Positions 1 through 7,815 of a DNA stretch of 9,394 bases are shown here, one piece after another (position 1 is the stretch's first letter; every line of letters begins with the position of its first letter). The notes beneath the pieces were generated by a model. It was given only the letters and a program-made list of their open reading frames with translations, was not told the DNA's origin and ran no database searches. The position numbers and the translations under genes were made by a program. This DNA is from Crocinitomicaceae bacterium (GTDB taxonomy: Bacteria > Bacteroidota > Bacteroidia > Flavobacteriales_D > Crocinitomicaceae), in NCBI GenBank assembly GCA_027084145.1, contig JALWLM010000428.1, positions 1,562-10,955 on the forward strand, read 5' to 3'.

Positions 1-4
1 GTAT

Positions 5-12
5 TATCTTTG
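5..12 (+). promoter_or_regulatory. Putative -7 promoter box of guaA
   Basis: The bases TATCTTTG match the Bacteroidota sigma-A -7 consensus TAnnTTTG. The box ends four bases before the guaA ATG, so the transcript would begin at or just before the start codon and be leaderless or nearly so. The matching -33 element would lie outside the window. The assignment rests on consensus and position only. Confidence 0.55.
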
Positions 13-16
13 CCCA

Positions 17-1555
17 ATGGAAAAGCACGAAAAAATTATCATATTTGACTTTGGTTCTCAATATACGCAATTGATAGCGAGAAGAGTTAGAGAGCTTAAT
101 ATTTATTCGGAGATTCATCCATGGAATAAAATACCGGAAATTGATCATACGGTAAAAGGAGTGATTTTATCAGGAAGTCCCTTTTCTGTGAGAGATGAAA
201 ATGCTCCAAAACCCGATTTATCACAAATTAAAGGCAAATTACCTTTATTAGGTATTTGTTTTGGTGCACAATATTTAGCACACAATTTTGGAGGAGAGGT
301 TCTTCCTTCTAAGATTAGAGAGTATGGACGCGCTAACTTGACTTTTGTTGATTCTGAAAATGAATTGACAAAAAAATTGACTGTAGGGTCACAAGTATGG
401 ATGTCCCATGGTGATACAATTAAAAAGGTACCTGACAATTATAAAATCATTGCAAGCACACAAGATGTCGAAATTGCAGGTTATCATATTCAAGGAGAGT
501 CAACGTATGGTATTCAATTTCATCCGGAAGTATATCATTCAACGGAGGGGACACAATTGTTAAAAAACTTTTTAGTAGATATATGTGGTTGTTCTCAGGA
601 TTGGACACCGGATGCTTTTGTAGAAGAAACAGTAAAAGAACTGAGAGAAAAACTGGGTAATGACAAGGTGATTTTAGGACTTTCAGGAGGGGTGGATTCT
701 TCTGTTGCAGCAGTTTTGTTGCATAAAGCTATAGGAAAAAATCTTCATTGTATTTTTGTTGATAACGGGTTGCTACGCAAAAATGAATTCCAATCTGTAT
801 TGGATTCTTATAAAGGAATGGGATTAAATGTGAAAGGGGTAGATGCTTCCGAGCAATTTTATGCCGCTTTAAAAGGAATAACAGATCCGGAGGCAAAAAG
901 AAAAGCCATAGGAAAAGTTTTTATCGATGTTTTTGATGAAGAATCGAAGTCAGTTGAAGATGCAAAATGGTTAGCACAAGGAACAATTTACCCGGATGTC
1001 ATTGAGTCTGTATCCGCAACAGGAGGTCCAAGTGCAACGATTAAATCTCACCATAATGTAGGAGGATTACCGGATTACATGAAATTAAAAGTTGTAGAAC
1101 CTCTTCGATTATTATTTAAAGATGAAGTAAGAAGAATAGGGAAGTCTTTAAATATTGACCCTAATATTTTGGGAAGACATCCGTTTCCCGGACCGGGATT
1201 GGGAATTCGTATTCTTGGGGAAGTAACCAAAGAAAAAGTAAAGGCATTACAAGAAGTGGATCATATTTTTATTTCCTCATTGAAAGAAGATGGATGGTAT
1301 GATGAAGTATGGCAAGCCGGAGCAATCTTCCTACCCATACAATCTGTGGGGGTAATGGGAGATGAACGAACATATGAAAACGCAGTGGCATTGAGAGCTG
1401 TTACTTCTACTGATGGAATGACAGCAGATTGGTGTCATTTACCGTATGAATTTTTGGCAAAAGTATCCAACAGAATTATCAATCAAGTGAAGGGAGTAAA
1501 TAGAGTAACTTACGATATTAGTTCAAAACCACCGGCAACAATTGAATGGGAGTAG
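17..1555 (+). CDS. guaA: GMP synthase (glutamine-hydrolysing)
   Basis: GuaA converts XMP, ATP and glutamine to GMP, the last step of cytosolic guanine nucleotide synthesis. The 512-residue product is full length for the single-chain bacterial enzyme. The N-terminal class I glutamine amidotransferase domain (about residues 6-190) has the nucleophile Cys81 in GICFGAQ, and His169 and Glu171 in FHPEV. The ATP-pyrophosphatase domain follows, with the P-loop SGGVDSS at 223-229 and HHNVGGLP at 345-352. The C-terminal dimerisation domain includes GRHPFPGPGLGIRILGEV (387-403) and ends in the family-typical YDISSKPPATIEWE. All expected catalytic residues are visible and nothing looks broken. The ATG at 17 is favoured because the protein starts at the usual distance from the conserved DFGSQYTQLI and a -7 box lies just upstream. 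The next gene on the same strand starts 45 bases downstream but has its own -7 box. Confidence 0.98.
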   Translation: MEKHEKIIIFDFGSQYTQLIARRVRELNIYSEIHPWNKIPEIDHTVKGVILSGSPFSVRDENAPKPDLSQIKGKLPLLGICFGAQYLAHNFGGEVLPSKIREYGRANLTFVDSENELTKKLTVGSQVWMSHGDTIKKVPDNYKIIASTQDVEIAGYHIQGESTYGIQFHPEVYHSTEGTQLLKNFLVDICGCSQDWTPDAFVEETVKELREKLGNDKVILGLSGGVDSSVAAVLLHKAIGKNLHCIFVDNGLLRKNEFQSVLDSYKGMGLNVKGVDASEQFYAALKGITDPEAKRKAIGKVFIDVFDEESKSVEDAKWLAQGTIYPDVIESVSATGGPSATIKSHHNVGGLPDYMKLKVVEPLRLLFKDEVRRIGKSLNIDPNILGRHPFPGPGLGIRILGEVTKEKVKALQEVDHIFISSLKEDGWYDEVWQAGAIFLPIQSVGVMGDERTYENAVALRAVTSTDGMTADWCHLPYEFLAKVSNRIINQVKGVNRVTYDISSKPPATIEWE

Positions 1556-1588
1556 AACTGGCACGGGGATTGTTTCAAAGAAGATTGT

Positions 1589-1596
1589 TATATTTG
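1589..1596 (+). promoter_or_regulatory. Putative -7 promoter box of the LysM gene
   Basis: TATATTTG fits the Bacteroidota TAnnTTTG box and ends four bases before the ATG at 1601, so a near-leaderless message is expected. A TTG at 1570-1572 could be the -33 element, but the 16-base gap is shorter than the usual spacing of roughly 17-23. Transcription from guaA could also contribute, since I see no terminator hairpin in the 45-base gap. Confidence 0.5.
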
Positions 1597-1600
1597 AACT

Positions 1601-3436
1601 ATGCGTAAATTTTTAATATTAATTACTTTCATCTTTGTTAATGGGTTTCTTTGGGCTCAACCCGGAATTTCTAAAAAAATAGAAAGAAACGGTAAATTTT
1701 ACTATGAACATCATGTTCAAAAGGGAAATACACTTTGGGGATTGCATAAAATGTACAATGTCTCCATCGAAGAAATTATCCGTGATAATCCCGGAGTAGA
1801 AAACGGAGTAAAAGAAGGTCAAATTGTTTATATTCCGGTAAAAGACAAGGGACAAACACAAATCAATAAAGTCAAAACGACTTATTACACTGTTCAGAAA
1901 AAAGAAACGCTTTACGGATTATCAAAAAAGTTTAATACAACTATTGATGAGTTGATTCGATTAAATCCGGAATTGGAAAAAGAAGGACTCAAAAAAGGAC
2001 AAAAAATTCTTGTTCCTGTCATTGAAGCTGTAGATCATCATCAGATTAAAGATGAGGAAGTAAGAGATGATGAGAATATAGCCAACCCATTTGTTACGGA
2101 AGAAGAGGAACGCATAGATGAGGAAGAAAAAGAAATCAAAATTGTTTTTGAAGATTCTATTGTGAGACATCAGGTTTTACCTCATGAAACATTGTATAGT
2201 ATTTCAAAAAGATTTATGGTGTCTATACCGGAGTTGATGAAGGTGAATAACCTGAAAACAACAAAAATACATACCGGTCAAATTTTAATTATTCCGATAA
2301 AAAAAGAAAAGACGCAGGTTGCTGTTAGACCTGTTCCGGATATAGAAGAAGAGGATTTTACCGAAGAATATGTATTTGAAGAGAAAGATCATTATAAAAT
2401 AGCGGTTTTATTGCCATTTTATTTGAATACAAAAGAATGCAAAGGAATTAAAAAAATATATAGAAATATAGCTCTAGATTTTTATTCGGGAATGGAATTA
2501 GCAGCCCAAGAGCTTATGGGAAAAGGGTTAAATGCAACAATACGGTTTTTTGACACAAAAGGCGATTCGGCTACAATTTCAAAATTATTAAGGGATAAAT
2601 TCTTTGACGATGTAGATTTAATTATTGGTCCCATCAATAAAAAGGGAATAAGTAGAGTTGCAGAATTTTGTTTTGAAAATAAAGTAAGATGTGTTTCTCC
2701 CGTCCGAATAAATATGGACTTATTGGAGAGTAATCCATTTGTTTATGCATCGATTACACCAAAGGTTGTTTTAGCCGAAAATTTAGCAAAAGCATTAACA
2801 AAAGAAACAGGAGGAAGGCTTATTTTAATTAAACCAAAGAGTAAAGATCAAAAAGGACTTGTTCTATATGAAGCTTTTTTGAAAGCATATAAAGATAACG
2901 CAGAAAATGTTTCGCCGGTATTAATAGAAACAAATTCTAAGGATTTTAATGTACATATTTCTAGAAATCAGATGAATAGGATTGTTTATTTGACGGAGGA
3001 TAAATATGATGTTAGTAGTTTTATTAATCAAATGAATCGTTCTGCCTTCCGTGCTAATCCCGGTAAAATAGAAATATATGGAATGAAGAAATGGATTTCA
3101 GGAAATTATGTCAATTATTCTTATTTAGACAAATACCATTTTCATTTTCCAACTTCAATGTATATGGATTATGCAGATGAAGAAGTGATAAAATTTCACC
3201 ATAAGTTAAGAGATTTATTTAAAATAGATTTATCTAAAGAGGTTGCTCATGGTCATGATGTGTTGAATTATTTTGCAAATGTTTTTTTCATAAAGGATGG
3301 AGAAAAGCCATTTTTATTGATTAATGATTTTAAGATGGAGAAAGTATCGGAACAAGGGGGGTATCAAAATACGAAAACATTTGTTATTCAAATGCAAGAT
3401 TTGAAATTAGTTCCAAAAGGCAATAATGAGGATTAA
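1601..3436 (+). CDS. Secreted triple-LysM protein with type 1 periplasmic-binding-like domain
   Basis: This 611-residue protein begins with a signal peptide (MRKFLILITFIFVNGFLWAQ, cleavage near residue 20) and has no lipobox cysteine. Three LysM peptidoglycan/chitin-binding modules follow at about 36-80, 96-140 and 189-233, each with the GNTLWGL or ETLYGLSKKF type opening and an LxIP-type end. Acidic, low-complexity linkers (about 150-180 and 248-262) separate module 2 from 3 and module 3 from the C-terminal part. Residues about 265-600 start KIAVLLPF and contain DFYSGMELAAQEL, LIIGPINKKGISRVAEFC and SPVRIN. This looks like the type 1 periplasmic-binding fold of branched-chain amino-acid receptors and of LpoA. 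From these domains it should sit in the periplasm bound to murein; a role in sensing or regulating wall synthesis is inference. No transporter genes are adjacent, so a transport role is unlikely. Its stop codon overlaps that of recG. Confidence 0.9.
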   Translation: MRKFLILITFIFVNGFLWAQPGISKKIERNGKFYYEHHVQKGNTLWGLHKMYNVSIEEIIRDNPGVENGVKEGQIVYIPVKDKGQTQINKVKTTYYTVQKKETLYGLSKKFNTTIDELIRLNPELEKEGLKKGQKILVPVIEAVDHHQIKDEEVRDDENIANPFVTEEEERIDEEEKEIKIVFEDSIVRHQVLPHETLYSISKRFMVSIPELMKVNNLKTTKIHTGQILIIPIKKEKTQVAVRPVPDIEEEDFTEEYVFEEKDHYKIAVLLPFYLNTKECKGIKKIYRNIALDFYSGMELAAQELMGKGLNATIRFFDTKGDSATISKLLRDKFFDDVDLIIGPINKKGISRVAEFCFENKVRCVSPVRINMDLLESNPFVYASITPKVVLAENLAKALTKETGGRLILIKPKSKDQKGLVLYEAFLKAYKDNAENVSPVLIETNSKDFNVHISRNQMNRIVYLTEDKYDVSSFINQMNRSAFRANPGKIEIYGMKKWISGNYVNYSYLDKYHFHFPTSMYMDYADEEVIKFHHKLRDLFKIDLSKEVAHGHDVLNYFANVFFIKDGEKPFLLINDFKMEKVSEQGGYQNTKTFVIQMQDLKLVPKGNNED

Positions 3437-5531
3437 GCAATTCCCTGCCATCCGGGTTTTTCTTTTAAAATTTTAAGTATTTCTTTTTTAGCGGGGTAAT
3501 TTTCAGGTTTCTCCAATCTAGGATCATCTTTTAATAATTTTTTTGCTGCATCTCTTGAAAGTGTAACGATAGGACCGTCTTTGACTAAACTTGCTATTTT
3601 TAAATCGAGCATTCCGCTTTGTTGTGTGCCCATAATGTCCCCGGGACCTCTTAATTGTAAATCAACTTCTGCAATTTCAAATCCGTCATTTGTTCTAACC
3701 ATCGTTTGCATACGCTTTAAGCCGTCTTTGGAGATTTCGTCACCTGTGATTAAAATGCAATAAGATTGTTCTCCTCCACGACCGACGCGACCTCTAAGTT
3801 GATGCAGTTGAGATAGACCAAAACGTTCTGCACTTTCAATCACCATTACCGATGCGTTAGGTACATTTACACCAACTTCAATGACGGTAGTGGCAACCAT
3901 GATTTGAGTTTCCCCTTTGATGAATCGATTCATTTCAAATTCTTTGTCTTCAGGACGCATTTTTCCATGAACAATACTTACTTGATATTTAGGCATAGGA
4001 AAAGCACGTGAAATGGCCTCAAAGCCATCCATTAAATTGTTGTAATCTAATTTTTCAGATTCAGCAATCAAAGGGTAAACAATATAAACCTGTCTTCCTT
4101 TTTCTATTTCTTTTCTAAGAAAAGAAAATAAAGTCAGACGTTGTGATTCAAAAATATGCTTAGTGATAATTTTTTTTCTACCCGGGGGAAGTTCGTCAAT
4201 AACGGAAACATCTAAGTCTCCATAAAAAGTCATTGATAACGTACGTGGGATAGGAGTCGCCGTCATCACTAAAATGTGTGGGGTAGAAGTATTCTTTTTT
4301 CTCATTTTAGCTCTTTGAGCTACACCAAATCGATGTTGTTCATCTATAATTGCTAATCCTAAATTTTGAAATTCAACGGTATCTTCTAAGATGGCATGAG
4401 TTCCGATAAGAATATTGACTTCTCCTGATTTTAGTCGTTCGTGAAGCTGTTTTCGATCCTTTTTTTTGGTGCTACCGGTCAATAACTCTACGGACACATT
4501 CATTTTAGAAAGCATATTTCTAATTGTTTCAAAATGTTGTACTGCTAAGATTTCCGTAGGTGCAATTAGAGCGGCTTGATAATGATTACCTACAGCGATG
4601 AGCATCGCCAATAAAGCAACAAGTGTTTTTCCACTTCCTACATCTCCTTGCAGAAGACGGTTCATATGTTTTCCTGATTTTAAATCAACGTATATTTCCC
4701 GTATTACTCTTTTTTGAGCATTGGTTAATTTAAAAGGAATATGATTTTCATAAAACTCCATAAAAGGTTGTCCTACTTCTTTGAAAATTAAGCCTTTTAT
4801 TTTTTGAAGAGAAATACGTTTTCTTAGAAGCAATTCTAATTGTAAGAAAAAAAGCTCTTCAAATTTTAATCTAAAATTGGCTTTTTGTGCTTCTTCATTA
4901 GAGTGGGGAAGATGTATTTTTCGGTAAGCTTCATATCGGTTTATCAAATGATGTTTGTTTAAAATACTTTCAGGAAGAGTTTCGGGAATATCTATAGATT
5001 TTAATGAGTTCAACAATTGTTCAATCAGTTTAGCTATATTTTTTGTGTTTAACCCATTTCGATTCAATTTTTCATTAGAGGGATAAATCGCTTGAAATTT
5101 ATGAATAGATGACGTTTCATTTTTTTTACTGATTTCAGGATGGGGAATATTCCAACTATTTCCATATAATGTGGGTTTTCCATAAACAACAATTTCTTCA
5201 CCGACAGGTAGGGAAGATTTTATCCAGTTAATACCTTTAAACCATACAAGATCAATTGTTCCGCTATCATCTGTAAATGTTGCTACAAGTCTTTTTGATT
5301 TCCCTGTACCTACTTCTCTTACACCTATGATTTTTCCTTTTATTTGTATATAGGAAACCATATGGACCAAATCTCTAATTTGATAAAATTTTGTACGGTC
5401 AATATATCGGAATGGAAAATAATTAAGTAAATCTTCAAAAGTGAAGATATTTAATTCTTTTTTTAAAATATCTCCTTTTTTAGGTCCTACACCTTTTAAA
5501 TATTCTATTGGAGTTTGTAAACTTTACACAT
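3433..5531 (-). CDS. recG: ATP-dependent DNA helicase RecG, with an apparent frameshift at codon 4-5
   Basis: RecG is a cytosolic superfamily 2 DNA translocase that remodels stalled replication forks and branched recombination intermediates. Counting from the ATG at 5531 with one base restored, the protein has 699 residues, normal for the family. Visible parts are the N-terminal LQTPIEYLKGVGP, an OB-fold wedge domain (about 58-134), Walker A GDVGSGKT (296-303), DEQHRFG (397-403), TATPIPRT (424-431), QLRGRVGRG (578-586) and LRGPGDIMGTQQSG (627-640). The body is open from 5523 to the stop at 3433. However, an in-frame TAA lies at 5526-5524, and the first ATG/GTG/TTG in frame is a TTG at 5370, about 50 codons into the conserved protein. 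The ATG at 5531 reads MCKV and then needs one extra base to join LQTPIEY. Identity is certain; whether the frameshift is real or a sequencing error is not. Without it, start choices are TTG 5370 (645 residues) or ATG 5361. Confidence 0.93.
5516..5528. repeat. Perfect inverted repeat over the recG 5' end
   Basis: TGTAAA-C-TTTACA has two 6-base arms that are exact reverse complements around a single base. It covers codons 2-5 after the candidate recG ATG and includes the point where the frame is lost. It could be a small operator, or chance in AT-rich sequence. Confidence 0.3.
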
Positions 5532-5541
5532 GATAAAACTA

Positions 5542-5571
5542 AAAAATCCCTTTCACATGAAAGGGATTTTT
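5542..5571 (-). terminator. Rho-independent terminator after dsbD
   Basis: The arms AAAAATCCCTTTCA (5542-5555) and TGAAAGGGATTTTT (5558-5571) are perfect 14-base reverse complements around two bases, giving a stem of about 13 pairs with a four-base loop. On the - strand the stem runs into six T and then AGTTTT, 23 bases after the dsbD stop. The A and T flanks make it potentially active in both directions, but no + strand gene reaches it from the left. It also lies about ten bases before the candidate recG ATG. Confidence 0.85.
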
Positions 5572-5593
5572 GTTGATATAATTAATGAAATAT

Positions 5594-7699
5594 TTACTTT
5601 TTCTTTTCAAATTCATCCAAACCTTCTTTCAGCCATTGATGAAAAGCCTCGGGTGTACCGTGATCTTGATAATCGGCAGAACCATTGCTTAAATCTTTTC
5701 CATCGGGTGTAAGCATTCGATAATAGGGTTGAGAGTTTGTTTTATATCTAGTTGCTTGCATGTGGCTCCACTTATTTCCGTATGTTTCAAGCATTCTTGT
5801 TTTTCCTTTCATAATGGTTACTTCTTTCTTCTCATTTTCAGGGAGTTCTGTTTTGTCATCGACATAAAGTGAAATCATTACAACGTCATTTTTTAAGATG
5901 GGAAGAACATTTTCTGCTCCCCAAACATTAGATTCCATTCTTCTACAGTTTACACAAGCATAACCTGTAAAATCTAAAAGAACAGGCTTTCCTACTTTTT
6001 TAGCGTAAGCTAATCCTTTTTCATAGTCATGGAAGACCATAATACCATGTTCAGCAAGGTGCATACCATCAACATGTTCATCTTGATCATGTGTTCCTGA
6101 TGAACTTCCTCCACCTCCAAACCCTAAAGGAGATTCACTGTAAGACATTGGTGGTGGGAAACCGCTGATTAATTTTAATGGAGCACCCCATAATCCGGGA
6201 AATAGGTAGATAACAAAAATAACAATGGTCGTACCTAATAATGCTCTACCTACGGAAATACGTTCTACAACATCATCGTGAGGAAGTGTAATTTTACCAA
6301 ACAGATATAAAGCCCAAACAGTAAAGATTCCTATCCAAATAGCAAGGAATAATTCTCTTTCCAGCCAGTGTGCTTGAATAACGAGATCAGCATTAGATAA
6401 AAATTTGAAAGCTAGTGCAAGTTCAAGGAAGCCAAGCGAAACTTTAACCGTATTTAACCAACCTCCCGATTTAGGCATAGAGTTCATCCATCCCGGAAAT
6501 GCTGCAAATAATGTAAATGGTAAAGCTAAAGCTAATGAAAACCCAAACATTCCTATAAATGGTGCTGCTCCTCCAATTGTAGCAGATTCAACTAATAAAG
6601 TTCCTACAATCGGACCTGTACATGAAAACGACACTAAAGCAAGAGCAAGTGCCATAAAGAAAATGCCTATCATTCCTCCTCTGTCAGCTTGTTTATCTGC
6701 TTTATTTAACCAAGAATTGGGAAGACGAATTTCAAATGCACCTAAGAATGAAATAGCAAAAACAACAAGTAATAAAAAGAAGATAATATTAAACCAAAAA
6801 TTGGTAGACATTGCGTTTAATGCATCAGATCCAAATACTGCTGTAACAAAAGTTCCTAGTGTAATATAAATAAGAATGATTGAAATCCCAAAGATGATTG
6901 CGTTCTTAATTCCTTCTTTTTTAGATTGACTTTGTTTTGTGAAGAAACTTACAGTCATTGGTATCATCGGGAAAACACAAGGGGTTAATAATGCTGCAAA
7001 CCCACTCGCAAATGCTATGAAGAAAATAGCCCAAAGAGATCGATTACTTTTTTTATTTTCCTCTTTTTTTTCTGTTGCTATATTTTTCTTATCGGTTTCT
7101 TTAGTTAAATTTTCTGATGAAGCCTCCTCCATAGAACTTTTTTCTTTAGGCTTCACATTACTTGTGTCAACAGGGTCAATTTTGTCTGTTGTTTCAGTTT
7201 CATTTTTGTCGGATTGTTCCTTTTGAACTCCTTTCACTTTTACAGAAAACTTAGCTGTATGAGGTGGTAGGCAGTGAGAGTCATCACAAGTTTGAAATCC
7301 GAAAGAGCCATTGATAGTAAAATCTTTTTCCGATAAAACTTTAATTTTTCGTTTCAATTTAAACGTGCCGGAATGGTAGTACAAATCTTCATCGGAAAGT
7401 TCATCGAAGTGATGCTCCGGTTTAGGTTCTATAACTCCTCCAATGACTTTATAGTGAGGAGAAGGTTCTAAATCTATTGTTGTTGGAATAGTAAAAGTTC
7501 CTTCAGGAAGATTTGCGGCATAAATATGCCAACCTTCTACCGTTGAAATAGTTCCAACTATAGTTGCATCTTCTCCGTTTTGTTCAACATGAAATTTCCA
7601 ACTGACTTTATCTTCCGGAAACTCTAATTGAGAGACAGAGAAATTAGAAAAAAAGAGTGAGACAAGAGTTAATAAACTAAACTGAATTAATTTCTTCAT
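5594..7699 (-). CDS. dsbD: Thiol:disulfide interchange protein DsbD (three-domain form)
   Basis: DsbD carries reducing power from cytosolic thioredoxin across the inner membrane to periplasmic thiol proteins, feeding disulfide isomerisation and cytochrome c maturation in known cases. The 701-residue protein has a signal peptide (about 1-23) and a periplasmic alpha domain (about 25-157) with Cys138 and Cys143 in QTCDDSHC. A charged Lys/Glu/Ser/Thr linker (158-220) follows. The membrane domain, about eight helices (221-505), has Cys241 in LLTPCVFPMIP and Cys360 in SFSCTGP. The C-terminal thioredoxin-like gamma domain (about 555-701) has Cys582 and Cys585 in GYACVNCRRME. These six cysteines, three redox pairs, are the only ones in the protein. 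A Gly/Ser- and His-rich stretch (525-557) joins membrane and gamma domains. The ATG start is supported by the signal peptide directly after it. A terminator hairpin follows the stop. Confidence 0.96.
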   Translation of the reverse strand: MKKLIQFSLLTLVSLFFSNFSVSQLEFPEDKVSWKFHVEQNGEDATIVGTISTVEGWHIYAANLPEGTFTIPTTIDLEPSPHYKVIGGVIEPKPEHHFDELSDEDLYYHSGTFKLKRKIKVLSEKDFTINGSFGFQTCDDSHCLPPHTAKFSVKVKGVQKEQSDKNETETTDKIDPVDTSNVKPKEKSSMEEASSENLTKETDKKNIATEKKEENKKSNRSLWAIFFIAFASGFAALLTPCVFPMIPMTVSFFTKQSQSKKEGIKNAIIFGISIILIYITLGTFVTAVFGSDALNAMSTNFWFNIIFFLLLVVFAISFLGAFEIRLPNSWLNKADKQADRGGMIGIFFMALALALVSFSCTGPIVGTLLVESATIGGAAPFIGMFGFSLALALPFTLFAAFPGWMNSMPKSGGWLNTVKVSLGFLELALAFKFLSNADLVIQAHWLERELFLAIWIGIFTVWALYLFGKITLPHDDVVERISVGRALLGTTIVIFVIYLFPGLWGAPLKLISGFPPPMSYSESPLGFGGGGSSSGTHDQDEHVDGMHLAEHGIMVFHDYEKGLAYAKKVGKPVLLDFTGYACVNCRRMESNVWGAENVLPILKNDVVMISLYVDDKTELPENEKKEVTIMKGKTRMLETYGNKWSHMQATRYKTNSQPYYRMLTPDGKDLSNGSADYQDHGTPEAFHQWLKEGLDEFEKKK

Positions 7700-7717
7700 T
7701 GCTTATGTTATTTTTAA

Positions 7718-7743
7718 TAAAAAAGGTGCTCTTGAAGAGCACC
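7718..7743 (-). terminator. Hairpin plus T-run between the small gene and dsbD
   Basis: On the - strand GGTGCTCTTCAAGAGCACC (7743-7725) is a near-perfect inverted repeat followed by seven T. This has the form of an intrinsic terminator and would end transcripts from the upstream small gene, whose stop is at 7816. A promoter-like box lies directly before it, so it may instead be the 5' hairpin of the dsbD leader. Confidence 0.7.
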
Positions 7744-7745
7744 GA

Positions 7746-7753
7746 CAAATATA
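7746..7753 (-). promoter_or_regulatory. Putative -7 promoter box of dsbD
   Basis: Read on the - strand the bases are TATATTTG, an exact TAnnTTTG match. The box lies 46 bases before the dsbD ATG. Transcription would start around 7741, at the left arm of the hairpin at 7743-7725, leaving a leader of about 42 bases. No clear TTG -33 element is visible at normal spacing. Confidence 0.45.
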
Positions 7754-7815
7754 ATGATTTAAATATCGAAAGAGTTTATTCTTTTTTTAAAAGATTGGAA
7801 TCTTAAAAAGAAAAA

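Noticed and set aside
145..438. Open frame (97 codons) on the - strand
   Set aside because: Opposite the amidotransferase domain of guaA, with no independent support.
1619..2170. Two - strand open frames of 80 and 69 codons (1619-1861 and 1961-2170)
   Set aside because: Phe/Ile-rich antisense of the Lys/Glu-rich LysM region, typical of AT-rich coding sequence read backwards.
3581..3763. Open frame of 60 codons on the + strand
   Set aside because: Antisense to the conserved C-terminal region of recG, with no supporting signals.
3433..5370. recG as an intact gene starting at TTG 5370
   Set aside because: About 50 upstream codons in the same frame encode typical RecG N-terminal sequence including LKGVGP, so the TTG is unlikely to be the ancestral start. 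It may be used now if the frameshift is real.
5517..5531. Programmed -1 ribosomal frameshift in recG
   Set aside because: No X_XXY_YYZ heptamer is present in the zero frame (T-AAA-GTT is not slippery) and no downstream stimulatory structure is evident; a missing base is simpler.
5530..5712. Open frame of 60 codons on the + strand across the dsbD-recG gap
   Set aside because: It runs through the terminator hairpin and antisense to the dsbD C-terminus; the composition is not protein-like.
6405..6869. Long open frame (154 codons) on the + strand
   Set aside because: It lies wholly opposite the membrane domain of dsbD, whose function-defining residues are intact. Its composition (Ala/Asn/Pro/Lys-rich, no domain) is what antisense of hydrophobic codons produces.
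6939..7226. Open frame (95 codons) on the + strand
   Set aside because: Antisense to the linker and first helix of dsbD; it has no promoter box and no recognisable protein features.
7700..7815. Riboswitch or small RNA in the gap before dsbD
   Set aside because: Only one short hairpin with a T-run is present; there is no multi-helix structure or conserved ligand-binding motif that I recognise.
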